Positions 19,776 through 29,176 of a stretch of 64,000 bases of DNA are shown here, in pieces. Position numbers and translations under genes: made by a program. Positions within the stretch are counted from its first letter, which is position 1. Every line of letters starts with the position of its first letter. Source of the stretch: an uncultured Rhizobiaceae group bacterium. Lineage in GTDB: Bacteria; Pseudomonadota; Alphaproteobacteria; Rhizobiales; Rhizobiaceae. Under the pieces are notes generated by a model, which saw nothing but the letters and a program-made list of their open reading frames with translations, had not been told where the DNA came from and made no database searches. The stretch covers positions 256,702-320,701 of the forward strand of contig CALHCF010000009.1 in the NCBI GenBank assembly GCA_937930635.1. The letters are read 5' to 3'.

Positions 19776-20873
19776 ATGGCAGAAAAACCGCTGGCCGGTA
19801 TTCGCGTGATTGAGCTTGCCTCCATCGGCCCCGGCCCCTTCGCGGCCATGATGCTGGCCGATCACGGGGCCGATGTCGTTCGCGTTGAAAAGCCTGGTGG
19901 CAGGAATGTCGGCACTTCCCGGTCCGATAAAGACCCTATGTTGCGCGGTCGAAGGAAGGTCGAGCTTGACCTTAAAGAGCCAAAGGACGTTGAAACGGCG
20001 CTCAAGTTAATTGGTCATGCCGATGCCCTGATTGAAGGTTTCCGCCCCGGTGTAACCGAGCGTCTGGGGCTTGGACCGGCAGACTGTCATGCCGTCAATC
20101 CCGGTCTGGTTTACGGGCGTATGACCGGTTGGGGACAGGATGGGCCCCTTGCTGAACGTGCAGGCCACGACATCGACTATATCGCCATTACGGGCGCTCT
20201 GGATGCTATTGGCACAAGGGAGAGCGGACCTGTGCCACCACTCAATTTAGTGGGGGATTTTGGCGGTGGAGGCATGTTGATGGCATTTGGGCTTTGTGCC
20301 GCATTGCTGCAAGCCAAAGCGACCGGCAAAGGCACCGTTATTGACGTTGCCATGACAGAGGGGGCTGCCCTGCTGATGACCATGCCATTTGCACTAAAGG
20401 CTCAAGGCCTTTGGCCCGGTGGGCGCAGTGCAAATATGCTGGACGGAGGAGCACCCTTTTACGGAACCTTTGAGACATCCGACAAAAAGTGGGTTGCGCT
20501 AGGCCCCATAGAGGAAGTGTTCTGGACACAACTTGTCGCCAAGCTTGAACTGGACGCACCGGTTCTCGCAAAACGAATGGACCGTACTCACTGGACTCAA
20601 ATTCGTGCTTTGATTGAAGAGAGGATCAAGGGCGAAACACAGGCCCATTGGTCCCGGGTTTTTGAGGGATCAGATGCGTGCTTTGCCCCTGTCCTCTCGA
20701 TGGATGAAGCTACTTCCCATCCTCACAATGCGGCGCGCCGGACATTTCAGGAAGTTGATGGTGTTATGCAACCGGCCCCTGCGCCGCGATTTGATGGCAC
20801 CATACCCAAAGCCCCGCGAACCGACATGAGCCCTGTCGATGCCGCGACTGTTCTGGAGGGCTGGACCAGCTAG
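19776..20873 (+). CDS. CaiB/BaiF CoA-transferase family protein, alpha-methylacyl-CoA racemase-like
   Basis: 365 residues of the class III CoA-transferase fold. The N-terminus IRVIELASIGPGPFAAMMLADHGADVVRVEKPGG is diagnostic (position 8-40). AGHDIDYIAITGALDAIG matches the His-containing active site of alpha-methylacyl-CoA racemases rather than formyl-CoA transferases, and GDFGGGGMLMAFG follows. It would epimerise 2-methylacyl-CoA esters of branched-chain or sterol-derived acids. AGGAG lies just before the ATG. The assignment to racemase rather than transferase is by motif and moderately sure. Confidence 0.85.
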   Translation: MAEKPLAGIRVIELASIGPGPFAAMMLADHGADVVRVEKPGGRNVGTSRSDKDPMLRGRRKVELDLKEPKDVETALKLIGHADALIEGFRPGVTERLGLGPADCHAVNPGLVYGRMTGWGQDGPLAERAGHDIDYIAITGALDAIGTRESGPVPPLNLVGDFGGGGMLMAFGLCAALLQAKATGKGTVIDVAMTEGAALLMTMPFALKAQGLWPGGRSANMLDGGAPFYGTFETSDKKWVALGPIEEVFWTQLVAKLELDAPVLAKRMDRTHWTQIRALIEERIKGETQAHWSRVFEGSDACFAPVLSMDEATSHPHNAARRTFQEVDGVMQPAPAPRFDGTIPKAPRTDMSPVDAATVLEGWTS

Positions 20874-20885
20874 GCCGTCTTGGTC

Positions 20886-21602
20886 TTAACGCAACAATTG
20901 CCCTGGCTGATCTACATTCTGGGTGACCAGTTCACCCTTGATCTCGCGAAGCAATTTCTTGCGAAAGGCGCGTTTGAAATCTTTGTAGTCGAGCGCCCGT
21001 TCAACAAAGGCACCCGATCCACCAATAACCCTGTTGCGCAGATAGTGGTGCAGATAGCTTACCTCATTGACCACAGCCAGCGCATTGATCGTTGTGCCTT
21101 GCCTGACCACCATGTCCCGTACCGCTTCAATTCTGTCACCATTATTGTTTTCGCCATCGGCAATAACATCAATGATATCACGGTCGGCGCGAGAAGGTGC
21201 ATATTCAAAGGCGTTTTGACTGAACAGCAACGCGCCCGCTATCGAGGTCCCTCCCTTAGCGGTCTGTCTTTGCATACCCGCCACACGCGCTGCAAAGGCA
21301 ACAGCCTCACCAGCATTCGAGATTGTTGCCCATGGATGCGCGATTTTTTGTGTGCCTGATGTCGACCAGTGAACGATCAGAATTGAAACCCTGCCACGCA
21401 GATTGTTTTCAATAGCACTTATGATCTCAGGGTCTGAAAATGCCGCCGCGACGCCTCCAACCTGCAATGCATATTCAGCATCGCTCACGCTCCATGAGCA
21501 ATCCATGGCAATGATCAGGTTAAGGTCTGCTCGCGAACCCTGGGCTTTTGCGGAAGGTGCCGCGAGCAATAAGGCCAGTAGCAGAATTGCGAACCTGAGC
21601 AT
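20886..21602 (-). CDS. DUF1194 domain protein, exported VWA-like
   Basis: 238 residues with a signal peptide (MLRFAILLLALLLAAPSAKAQ, cut near residue 20). The mature protein has a von Willebrand A-like metal site DCSWSVS (DxSxS) and a second acidic turn at DVIADGENNNGDR, matching DUF1194. It is periplasmic, with unknown function. The gene start overlaps the stop region of the adjacent polyamine-type permease on the same strand, so it is the last cistron of that operon and may assist or sense transport. Confidence 0.85.
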   Translation of the reverse strand: MLRFAILLLALLLAAPSAKAQGSRADLNLIIAMDCSWSVSDAEYALQVGGVAAAFSDPEIISAIENNLRGRVSILIVHWSTSGTQKIAHPWATISNAGEAVAFAARVAGMQRQTAKGGTSIAGALLFSQNAFEYAPSRADRDIIDVIADGENNNGDRIEAVRDMVVRQGTTINALAVVNEVSYLHHYLRNRVIGGSGAFVERALDYKDFKRAFRKKLLREIKGELVTQNVDQPGQLLR

Positions 21603-22675
21603 TATCCTGGCGACATGCCCCGCAGGCGTTCAGAACGGCGGCGCAACAATTCCACAGTCGTCAGCAACACGACTGACATGATCACCAGTATGGTTGCCAC
21701 TGCAAGGATTGTCGGACTGATCTGCTCTCGGAGGCCGGAAAACATCTGCCGTGGAATGGTACGCTGATCGACATCCGCCATAAAGATAACGGCCACCACT
21801 TCATCAAGTGACGTGATAAAGGCAAAGAGCGCGCCCGATATCATGCCAGGTACAATCAACGGCATAATAACCCGGTAGAACGTCGTCCAACCGTTCGCAC
21901 CCAGACCCTGCGATGCGCGAATGAGAGAGCGGTCGAAGCCGGTCAATGTTGCTGTCACCGTAATAATAACGAAAGGGATACCCAGGGTTGCATGGGCAAG
22001 AACAAGCCCAAGATATGTCTTGGCCAGCCCTTCGGGATAACCCGGGATCACACCCTGCATCGTTCCACCATAGAAGAAGAACATGCCTGTCGCCGTGATA
22101 ACCAGCGGCACAATCATCGGTGAAATCAACAGGCTTGTAATCGCCGAACGAAATGGCATTTCCGGGCGCGACAGACCCAACGCCGCAAGAGTACCAAGGA
22201 AAGTTGCCAGAGCCGTAGATACAATTGCCAGGAAGAATGAATTGCGGAATGCCCGGACCCATGTCGCATTGTTCCACATATCCGACCACCAGCCGGCTGT
22301 GGCATCGGGAGCAGTCATACCGAAACGCAAAATGTCAGAGTACCAGCGGCTTGAATAGGCCTTGGGATCAAGCGCCATCATTCCTTCCGTGAAAGAAAAA
22401 TACGGCTCTGCATTGAGCGAAAGAGGCATAATCACAAGGATGGGAAGGATCAGAAAAATGAAAATGACCGTACACACCGTCAGGAAAATATACTTGCCAA
22501 CTTTCTCAGCTATCGTTGAATAGGGAGGCATCGGTTTCATGGCAAACAGCGGTATGCCGAATATCAGCATGAAGCCTATGGTTCCGGCAATCGACCCCGT
22601 AAAAATCAGGAAGAGAAGTACCGCGACTGCAAAAGCGATAAACCCCTGGCTCTTCAAACGTTGCGCAACTGTCAT
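21602..22675 (-). CDS. Polyamine-type ABC transporter permease (PotC family)
   Basis: 357 residues, longer than PotC of E. coli because of an extra N-terminal membrane hairpin (FIAFAVAVLLFLIFTGSIAGTIGF region). The ABC-2 permease core includes the EAA-like loop RASQGLGANGWTTFYRVIMP and the coupling helix. FITSLDEVVAVIFMADVDQRTIP is typical of PotC. It pairs with the next upstream gene on the same strand (10-base gap). Confidence 0.88.
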   Translation of the reverse strand: MTVAQRLKSQGFIAFAVAVLLFLIFTGSIAGTIGFMLIFGIPLFAMKPMPPYSTIAEKVGKYIFLTVCTVIFIFLILPILVIMPLSLNAEPYFSFTEGMMALDPKAYSSRWYSDILRFGMTAPDATAGWWSDMWNNATWVRAFRNSFFLAIVSTALATFLGTLAALGLSRPEMPFRSAITSLLISPMIVPLVITATGMFFFYGGTMQGVIPGYPEGLAKTYLGLVLAHATLGIPFVIITVTATLTGFDRSLIRASQGLGANGWTTFYRVIMPLIVPGMISGALFAFITSLDEVVAVIFMADVDQRTIPRQMFSGLREQISPTILAVATILVIMSVVLLTTVELLRRRSERLRGMSPG

Positions 22676-22685
22676 GACAACGCCC

Positions 22686-23999
22686 TCACCCGAACTTCAG
22701 ATTGTCAACGCCGACCAGCCGGTTGTACACCCAGTAGAGTGTCAAGACGACAACCAGCAGGATTGTTCCAAGCGCCGCTGCAAGCGACCAGTTCAATGAC
22801 CGTTGGATATGCCCGGCAATCAGATTTGAGATCAGCAGACCGTCATTACCACCCACCAGAGCGGGGGTGATGTAATATCCAATCGCCAGGATGAAGACGA
22901 GCAAGGTACCGGCAGCAATTCCGGGAATGGTCTGCGGGAAATAGACCTTGGTGAATGCATAAGTGCCGGACGCCCCCATCGAACGGGCCGCGCGCATATA
23001 AGTTGGCGGGATTGTTTTCATAACCGAATAGAGCGGCAGGATCATAAAGGGCAAAAGGATATGCACCATGGCGATGACCGTGCCGGTGGCATTGTAGATC
23101 ATCTGAATACGGTGCTCATTGCCAATCAGCCCAAGGTAGACAAGGATGTTGTTGATGATCCCCTCTTTCTGCAGCATGGCAATCCAGGCCGATGTGCGCA
23201 CCAGCAATGATGTCCAGAATGGCAAGAGCACCATGATCATCAGAAGGTTTGATGTGCGAAGCGGCAATGTCGCGAGCAGATAGGAAACGGGATAGGCAAT
23301 AATGAAGCACAGGGCCGTAATCAGTGCGGACAACCAAATCGTCTTCCAGAGAATGGGCAGATAGATCTGATAAAGTTCGTCTGCCCGGACAATAGAACCA
23401 TCAGGGTCAAACTTGCGGTCCGTTGCAGCCAGGTAAAAGGAAAGCGTGTAGTCTCTGGTGACCCGCTTGAGAGTCCGCCAGATATTGGGGTTCTCCCACT
23501 TCTTATCGATTTCGAAGAGTGCCTCCTTGTAAGGCCCCTCTTCCAGACGTCGCACCTTGCGTGCCGTTTTGGTGAAAAGACTGCGGGAGCCTGGAATCTC
23601 ATAGTTTATGCGCGTTGCAAGATTGCCAACCGTCTTGCCTACCTCACGGTTTTTGGCCGCCGTTGCGAGATCTTTTACGAATATCTCGATCAGCTCTTCA
23701 CTGGGAATGCCTTCATTTTCATCCCAATCCTGAATCGCCTTGGCAAATTGCGGAACAACATTGCTTCCCGTGGGATTATAGACCGAGCGGACCAGCATTT
23801 CGCCGATCGGAAACACAAATGAAACGAGAAGAAACAGGACCAGCGGCAGCGTCAGCATAAAGGCGTTGAACTTCATGCGGCGGGTGGTACGCGCAAGCTT
23901 TTGTTTCAACGGGGTGCCGTCGGCAGCGAGAAGGGCTTTTTTATCAGCGCCAGCCCGTTGCGCCGCATTGTCCATGCCGGATAACGTCGCGTCTGTCAT
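22686..23999 (-). CDS. Polyamine-type ABC transporter permease (PotB family) with long insertion
   Basis: 437 residues against about 280-300 for ordinary PotB. After a cytoplasmic N-terminus and a first membrane segment (FMLTLPLVLFLLVSFVFPIG) there are about 140 hydrophilic residues (roughly 75-210) before the second membrane segment (IYLPILWKTIWLSALITAL). The standard core follows, with RAARSMGASGTYAFTKVYFP as EAA loop. The insertion probably sits on the periplasmic side and could dock the binding protein. Confidence 0.88.
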   Translation of the reverse strand: MTDATLSGMDNAAQRAGADKKALLAADGTPLKQKLARTTRRMKFNAFMLTLPLVLFLLVSFVFPIGEMLVRSVYNPTGSNVVPQFAKAIQDWDENEGIPSEELIEIFVKDLATAAKNREVGKTVGNLATRINYEIPGSRSLFTKTARKVRRLEEGPYKEALFEIDKKWENPNIWRTLKRVTRDYTLSFYLAATDRKFDPDGSIVRADELYQIYLPILWKTIWLSALITALCFIIAYPVSYLLATLPLRTSNLLMIMVLLPFWTSLLVRTSAWIAMLQKEGIINNILVYLGLIGNEHRIQMIYNATGTVIAMVHILLPFMILPLYSVMKTIPPTYMRAARSMGASGTYAFTKVYFPQTIPGIAAGTLLVFILAIGYYITPALVGGNDGLLISNLIAGHIQRSLNWSLAAALGTILLVVVLTLYWVYNRLVGVDNLKFG

Positions 24000-24063
24000 C
24001 GTGCCCAGTTAGTCCCCGTTCGGCATTCTGTTACGCTGCCCTGTTGATACAGGGTAAATTGAT

Positions 24064-24093
24064 GAAGAGCGGCGACAAAACCCGCCGCTCTTC
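24064..24093 (-). terminator. Intercistronic hairpin between potD-like and potB-like genes
   Basis: Perfect 11-bp stem GAAGAGCGGCG / CGCCGCTCTTC with an 8-base loop, in the 108-base gap between the binding protein gene and the permease genes. No strong T-run follows in the transcription direction. It probably stabilises the upstream binding-protein mRNA or partly terminates, as in the sugar operon at 13942. Confidence 0.7.
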
Positions 24094-24107
24094 CAATTAT
24101 GTTGACC

Positions 24108-25208
24108 TTACTTAGCCAGCCATGCGTTGAAACGCTCGTTCAACTGATCGGCATTGTCCGCCCAGAACTCAAAATTGTTCTGAACAGCATTGGTCAGGTT
24201 TGACGGATCCGTAGGCATCTGTGGGCCCATATCGATATCCTTGTTGTGGTATTTACCAACAAGAGATGCCGAAGACTTACGGGCCGGACCATAGGAAATC
24301 CAGGAAGCCTGTTTGGCAAGCTGCTCAGTCGCCGTGGAGAACTTCAGGAAGTCCAGCGCAGCATCCTTGTTCTTGGCACCTTTTGGAATGACCCAAAGGT
24401 CAAGGTCCCAAACCTGGCCGTCCCAAACGATCTCAAACGGCTTGCCTTCACCAGCAACCGCATTGAAGATACGGCCATTATAAGCGGTGGTCATGGTCAC
24501 TTCGCCATCAGCCAGAAGCTGTGGTGGCTGTGCACCGGCTTCCCACCAGACAACATCAGACTTGATGGTATCGAGTTTTGCGAAAGCACGATCCACACCT
24601 TCAGGAGTGGCCAGAATTTTGTAGACGTCAGCGGCTGCGACACCATCTGCGATCAGCGCAAATTCAAGGTTTACCTTAGCACCTTTGCGCAGACCCCGTT
24701 TGCCAGGGAATTTCTTCAGATCGAAGAAATCAGCCATGGTTTTTGGCCCATCGGAAATCTTTGAAGAATCATAGGCAAAGATTGTCGACCAGACGATGTT
24801 GGCCACTGCACAATCATATAGAGTGCCTTTGATGAAGTCTTCCGTAGCCGGAGTACCATCAGCACCAGCTGGCAGTGTCGAATGGTCAATCGTCTCAAGA
24901 AGACCTTCATCACATGCGCGGATAGCATCAGACAATTCAACATCAACGATATCCCAGCTGACGTTTCCAGCTTCCACCTGAGCTTTAATCTCAGCGATGC
25001 CACCATTGTAGTCTTCCGAATTGATCTTCGTACCGGTCTTTTCGATATAAGGCTTGTGATAAGCCTCGACCTGCGACTTGGTGTAGGCACCACCCCATGA
25101 AACAATGGTCAGTTCCTTGGCATGACCATCGGCAAACGAGGGTGCTGAAGCACCGACCATCAAAGCTGCACCTACAGCTGTACTGGCGAGCAATTTAAGA
25201 GTTTTCAT
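24108..25208 (-). CDS. Polyamine-type ABC transporter substrate-binding protein (PotD/PotF family)
   Basis: 366 residues with a signal peptide (MKTLKLLASTAVGAALMVG, cut near SFADG). The mature protein opens ELTIVSWGGAYTKSQVEAYHKPY, a form common in PotD/PotF relatives, and shows WDIVDVELSDA and VTMTTAYNGRIFNAVAGEGKP, the ligand-site region. It is the binding component for putrescine, spermidine or a related cation. An agmatinase gene sits upstream in the same direction, which supports a polyamine role. Confidence 0.88.
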   Translation of the reverse strand: MKTLKLLASTAVGAALMVGASAPSFADGHAKELTIVSWGGAYTKSQVEAYHKPYIEKTGTKINSEDYNGGIAEIKAQVEAGNVSWDIVDVELSDAIRACDEGLLETIDHSTLPAGADGTPATEDFIKGTLYDCAVANIVWSTIFAYDSSKISDGPKTMADFFDLKKFPGKRGLRKGAKVNLEFALIADGVAAADVYKILATPEGVDRAFAKLDTIKSDVVWWEAGAQPPQLLADGEVTMTTAYNGRIFNAVAGEGKPFEIVWDGQVWDLDLWVIPKGAKNKDAALDFLKFSTATEQLAKQASWISYGPARKSSASLVGKYHNKDIDMGPQMPTDPSNLTNAVQNNFEFWADNADQLNERFNAWLAK

Positions 25209-25287
25209 TTCTTTCTCCCTTTATAAGGTCAAACCATAGTGGTTGGACCAGTCAGATGACGGTTTTGACCGTCAATCATTCCATGTT

Positions 25288-26412
25288 TCAGCTGGTCAAA
25301 GGGTCGAGGGCTCTGCAGTCCTCAGCCTTCCAGCCAACCTTTACTTTCGCCCCTTCGGCAAGCGGCTTGTGCCCCGCGCTGTTGGGTACTTTGACGATAA
25401 ATTCGTCATTTCCAGCAACCGACATCCGCGTGCGGACGTGATCACCGAGATAGATGAGTTCCCTGATTTCCCCTGTCACAATATTGTCGACGGAACTCTT
25501 TTTCGGTTCTATTTCGACCCTTTCGGGGCGCAATGACAAGGTTGTACGATCTCCATTTGCCACCACATTGACCGCTGCGGCAGTGACCACCTCGCCGCCA
25601 TCCAGATCAACAGTGGCTATACCATCGGTCAGCTTTGTGACCTTTCCATGGAGCTTGTTGTTCTCCCCGATAAACTGCGCCACGAACGAATTTTGCGGGC
25701 GTTCATAAAGGTCGTCCGGCGTTGAAAGCTGTTGAATGACCCCGTCATTGAACACAGCTATGCGGTCCGACATGGTCAACGCTTCTGATTGATCATGGGT
25801 CACATAGACGACCGTGACACCAAGGTTTTCATGGATATGCTTGATCTCATACTGCATCTGCTCGCGCAACTGTTTGTCCAGCGCACCAAGCGGTTCGTCC
25901 ATCAAAATCAGGTTAGGGTCAAAAACCAGCGCACGCGCGACAGCAACTCGTTGCTGCTGACCACCGGAAAGCTGGGCCGGTCGCCGGCCACCCATTTCCG
26001 GCAGTTCCACCATTTCCAGTGCCTGACGCACCTTGGTCTCGATTTCGCTCTTGCTGAGCCCTCGCACGTGCAAAGGAAACGCCAGGTTTTCAGCCACGGT
26101 CATATGTGGAAACAGGGCATAGTTTTGAAACACCATGCCAATGCCGCGTTTGTTGGGGGGCACATTGTTGATGGACTGACCATCAAGGTAGATGTTGCCG
26201 TGTGTGGCGGGTTCAAAACCGGCCAGCATCATCAGCGACGTCGTCTTGCCTGAACCTGACGGTCCAAGCATGGTCAGAAATTCACCCTTTGGAATATCAA
26301 GGTTCAAATCCTTGACGACGAGAATTTCACCGTCATAACTCTTCTGAACATTTTCGAAGCGCACAAAAGCCTCACCAGCCGGCTCTGCGCTCAATTCAGC
26401 CGCCACACTCAT
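25288..26412 (-). CDS. Polyamine-type ABC transporter ATP-binding protein (PotA family)
   Basis: 374 residues: Walker A GPSGSGKTT, signature LSGGQQQRVAVARA, Walker B LILMDEPLGALD, switch His in VYVTHDQSEA, and a C-terminal TOBE_2 domain (LSLRPERVEIEP). First gene of the four-component importer in the direction of transcription, with a short N-terminal extension before FVRFENVQKSYDG. The complete set ATPase, binding protein, two permeases is present. Confidence 0.93.
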   Translation of the reverse strand: MSVAAELSAEPAGEAFVRFENVQKSYDGEILVVKDLNLDIPKGEFLTMLGPSGSGKTTSLMMLAGFEPATHGNIYLDGQSINNVPPNKRGIGMVFQNYALFPHMTVAENLAFPLHVRGLSKSEIETKVRQALEMVELPEMGGRRPAQLSGGQQQRVAVARALVFDPNLILMDEPLGALDKQLREQMQYEIKHIHENLGVTVVYVTHDQSEALTMSDRIAVFNDGVIQQLSTPDDLYERPQNSFVAQFIGENNKLHGKVTKLTDGIATVDLDGGEVVTAAAVNVVANGDRTTLSLRPERVEIEPKKSSVDNIVTGEIRELIYLGDHVRTRMSVAGNDEFIVKVPNSAGHKPLAEGAKVKVGWKAEDCRALDPLTS

Positions 26413-26609
26413 GCAGCTTCAGCCGATTGCTTATCCAATACGGCGCTCCCATCCCTGTTATCCAATTCGGCTTTCATGCCGTTTATGGATGTTCGATCTG
26501 GGCGCAACAAACAACGGTTGAAACCTTACGTCAACTGTACCTTTGAATTGAAAGTGGTCTTTTCAATAGGTTACGGGCTGAATCACGCCCAACCGCTCAT
26601 TTACAACAG

Positions 26610-27566
26610 TTATCGTGCCTTATTGTGGAATATGAACCCCAGAAAGTTGAGTAAAACCTGCGCAGCAAGAGTGCTTGTTGATCCGGTTGGATCGTAATCC
26701 GGTGCAACTTCAACCAGATCGATGCCAACCACCATGTTACGGCTGGTCAGCTGCTGGAGAAACTCCAAAACCTCATAATAGAGAAACCCGCCATGGCTTG
26801 GCGTGCCGGTACCTGGTGCAATTGAAGGATCAAAACCGTCAATATCTATTGTCACGTAGACCCGTGCCCCCTCCGGAACACGTTCCGCCATGGCTTGCGG
26901 CCCCAGCTGTCGAAACTGACGTACTGACCTGATGTCTGAACCCCGCGCCCGAGCATCCTCATAACCTTCCCGCGCCGTGGACGACACATTGCGAATCCCG
27001 AACTGTGACAGGCCGGTTACATAATCTTTTTCCGCGGCGCGGCGCATGGGGTTGCCATGGCCAAACCGCACACCGTGACGCTCGTCGACAAAGTCCAGAT
27101 GAGCGTCCAACTGAACCAAATGAAAGGGTTCCTGCTCGCTAAACGCATTTATGCAGGGAATATTGACCGAGTGATCACCACCCAGCACCACGGGCAAAGC
27201 GCCGGCTTCCAGAATCTTACGCACACCATACTCGATATTGGCGTGGCTCTTTATGGTGTCGGTATGGATAATATCGGCATCGCCCATGTCGACAATTTCC
27301 ACGTCCCCAGGCAGGTAAGTCACGTCATCTTCATGATCGTAAGCTCCTGCATGGCCGAAGGAAAACAGGGTTGAAGCTTCACGAATTGCACGCGGTCCAA
27401 AGCGTGCACCGGCCCGAAACTGCGTACCAAAATCAAATGGAGCGCCCAGGATGGCACAGTCGGCTTTCAACTCGTTCCAATCAGTGCAGATTGGCCGCTT
27501 GGCGAAAGTTGAAATACCGACAAAAGGCAGATTGAGGCGACCCTCTTCATATCCGTGCTTTTTCAT
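26610..27566 (-). CDS. speB: Agmatinase / ureohydrolase family protein
   Basis: Hydrolyses agmatine, or a related guanidino compound, to the amine and urea. 318 residues with all manganese-ligand motifs: VVLGGDHS, QLDAHLDF and DIDGFDPSIAPGTGTP. The N-terminus GYEEGRLNLPFVGISTFAKRP is typical of proteobacterial agmatinases that group with guanidinobutyrase and guanidinopropionase, so the exact substrate is uncertain. It is oriented like the polyamine transporter, 198 bases upstream of it. Confidence 0.88.
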   Translation of the reverse strand: MKKHGYEEGRLNLPFVGISTFAKRPICTDWNELKADCAILGAPFDFGTQFRAGARFGPRAIREASTLFSFGHAGAYDHEDDVTYLPGDVEIVDMGDADIIHTDTIKSHANIEYGVRKILEAGALPVVLGGDHSVNIPCINAFSEQEPFHLVQLDAHLDFVDERHGVRFGHGNPMRRAAEKDYVTGLSQFGIRNVSSTAREGYEDARARGSDIRSVRQFRQLGPQAMAERVPEGARVYVTIDIDGFDPSIAPGTGTPSHGGFLYYEVLEFLQQLTSRNMVVGIDLVEVAPDYDPTGSTSTLAAQVLLNFLGFIFHNKAR

Positions 27567-27746
27567 TCAACTGTCCTGAACTCGGTTACGAAAATGCGAG
27601 CATGGGGACGTGTTGATTGCAGCGCAAGCCCGAACGGTCCGGAGCGTGGTGTTGTTCCCGTCAATTCTGAAAGATATTGATGGTCAGTTGAAGACAAGCG
27701 CCAAATGCGGTCGATGCGATCCGGCTTTCAGATTAACGCGGGCAGA

Positions 27747-29066
27747 TTAACGCAGGATCCACTGCGACCGGCGCAGTTTCCATTTCCTTTTAGCCAGGAC
27801 TGCCTTTGAGACGCCCACTTTATCTGCCGCCTCAGGCTGAACATCCACATCAGAAACCGGTTTTATCTTCGCATTTTTAGAGATTTTTTGGGAGGCATTG
27901 GCAACGACCACCACTGAGCGTGGTTCATCCTTCGTTTTAATTGACTGCGTTGTCAGATTATTATTCGAAGCAGAGGAAGGGATTGGACGGGGTCCAAGCT
28001 GCTGTTTTGGCTCCACAGGCGGCGGCGCACCCAGAGTCACGATGGAAGTTTTGACACCACTGCGCTGCGTGGTTGCATCACCCGCAATGATGGAAACCGG
28101 CTTGGGGGTAACTGACAAGACCGGCCTGTCAGGATACGCCTTGCGGACTGCTACCTCTATAATTTTCTCGGGCGAAGACAGATCAATCTGACCGCGTGAG
28201 CGTTTGCTATCCTTGGACGTTGTTACCACAGCCTCTGACTGGATCTCTTTTTTCAAAGGCTGAGCCTTGGCAACAACCACATCTTTGGTATCCGGTTTCG
28301 GCCCCTGCCCTGCCGGAACGATATGAACAATACGGTATCCTTCCTTCTTCAGACTTCTGAGAAGCCTTGGAAGCATCTTGGCTGTTCGCCCCTGAATATC
28401 GTGCATCAAAACAATGCCACGGCCTTGTTTGCGCAACCGCCGCATGATGCGATTATGAACGCGGGTCGAGCTGATCTTGCGCCAATCGCTGCTGTCGATA
28501 TTGGCGTCAAACGCAATCAGGCCTTTTTTGCGCAGAATACGGTCTGTGCGTTTGTTGCGTGACAGATAGGGGTAGCGGAAAAACGGTGTAACCGGTCTGG
28601 CACCCGACTTTCCATAGGCAATACGCTCAATATCCCGGATACCACGGTCGATCAGCTTCGATACTTTTGCAGAAGAATATTTGCGCAGGTTGTTGTGATT
28701 ATGGGTGTGATGACCAAGCGTATGACCATCGGAAACAACCTGGCGAACATATTTTGGATATGCTCGCGCCATTGTTCCAACATAAAAGAACGTGGCTTTG
28801 ACACACTCATTTTTCAGCGCTTTTAGAATTCTTGGGGTTTTGCCGGCGATTGGTCCGTCATCAAATGTCAGGATGACTTCCTTGTTGCGCAGGCCCAACG
28901 CCTTTTCTTTTCCACGGATCTTATGAAACTTGCCTGCATCAATTTCGATGACACGGCTGGTGCCCAATGCGCCTGGTCGGCATGCCGCCTCGGCAGCATG
29001 AGTCAACGTGCCGAAAATTACGGCACAAACAAAAGAAGCAACTAAACGCAACACCACGGTATCCAT
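27747..29066 (-). CDS. Polysaccharide deacetylase family protein with disordered tail
   Basis: 439 residues. A signal peptide (LVASFVCAVIFGTLTHAAEA) precedes a NodB-homology domain at about 55-255, with the catalytic TFDDGP, the metal motif GHHTHNHNNL, FFRYPYLSRN and LMHDIQG. The remaining 170 residues are rich in Lys, Pro, Ser and Thr, low in order and with no recognisable domain; they may anchor the enzyme to peptidoglycan or another partner. It would deacetylate cell-wall or extracellular polysaccharide in the periplasm. Confidence 0.9.
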   Translation of the reverse strand: MDTVVLRLVASFVCAVIFGTLTHAAEAACRPGALGTSRVIEIDAGKFHKIRGKEKALGLRNKEVILTFDDGPIAGKTPRILKALKNECVKATFFYVGTMARAYPKYVRQVVSDGHTLGHHTHNHNNLRKYSSAKVSKLIDRGIRDIERIAYGKSGARPVTPFFRYPYLSRNKRTDRILRKKGLIAFDANIDSSDWRKISSTRVHNRIMRRLRKQGRGIVLMHDIQGRTAKMLPRLLRSLKKEGYRIVHIVPAGQGPKPDTKDVVVAKAQPLKKEIQSEAVVTTSKDSKRSRGQIDLSSPEKIIEVAVRKAYPDRPVLSVTPKPVSIIAGDATTQRSGVKTSIVTLGAPPPVEPKQQLGPRPIPSSASNNNLTTQSIKTKDEPRSVVVVANASQKISKNAKIKPVSDVDVQPEAADKVGVSKAVLAKRKWKLRRSQWILR

Positions 29067-29176
29067 ACTCAGACAATAGGTTAAGCCGCAGTTTCGCGCT
29101 TTACCTGAATGAACTTAGAGTAAACAGGAATGCTTAATGGCCAGTGAAAATTGCAGTTGTTCGAGCTGAAGCGAAT

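Noticed and set aside
27729-27753. Two copies of CAGATTAACGC 14 bases apart at the end of the deacetylase gene
   Set aside because: Short, partly inside the coding end, and only two copies; not enough to call a functional repeat.
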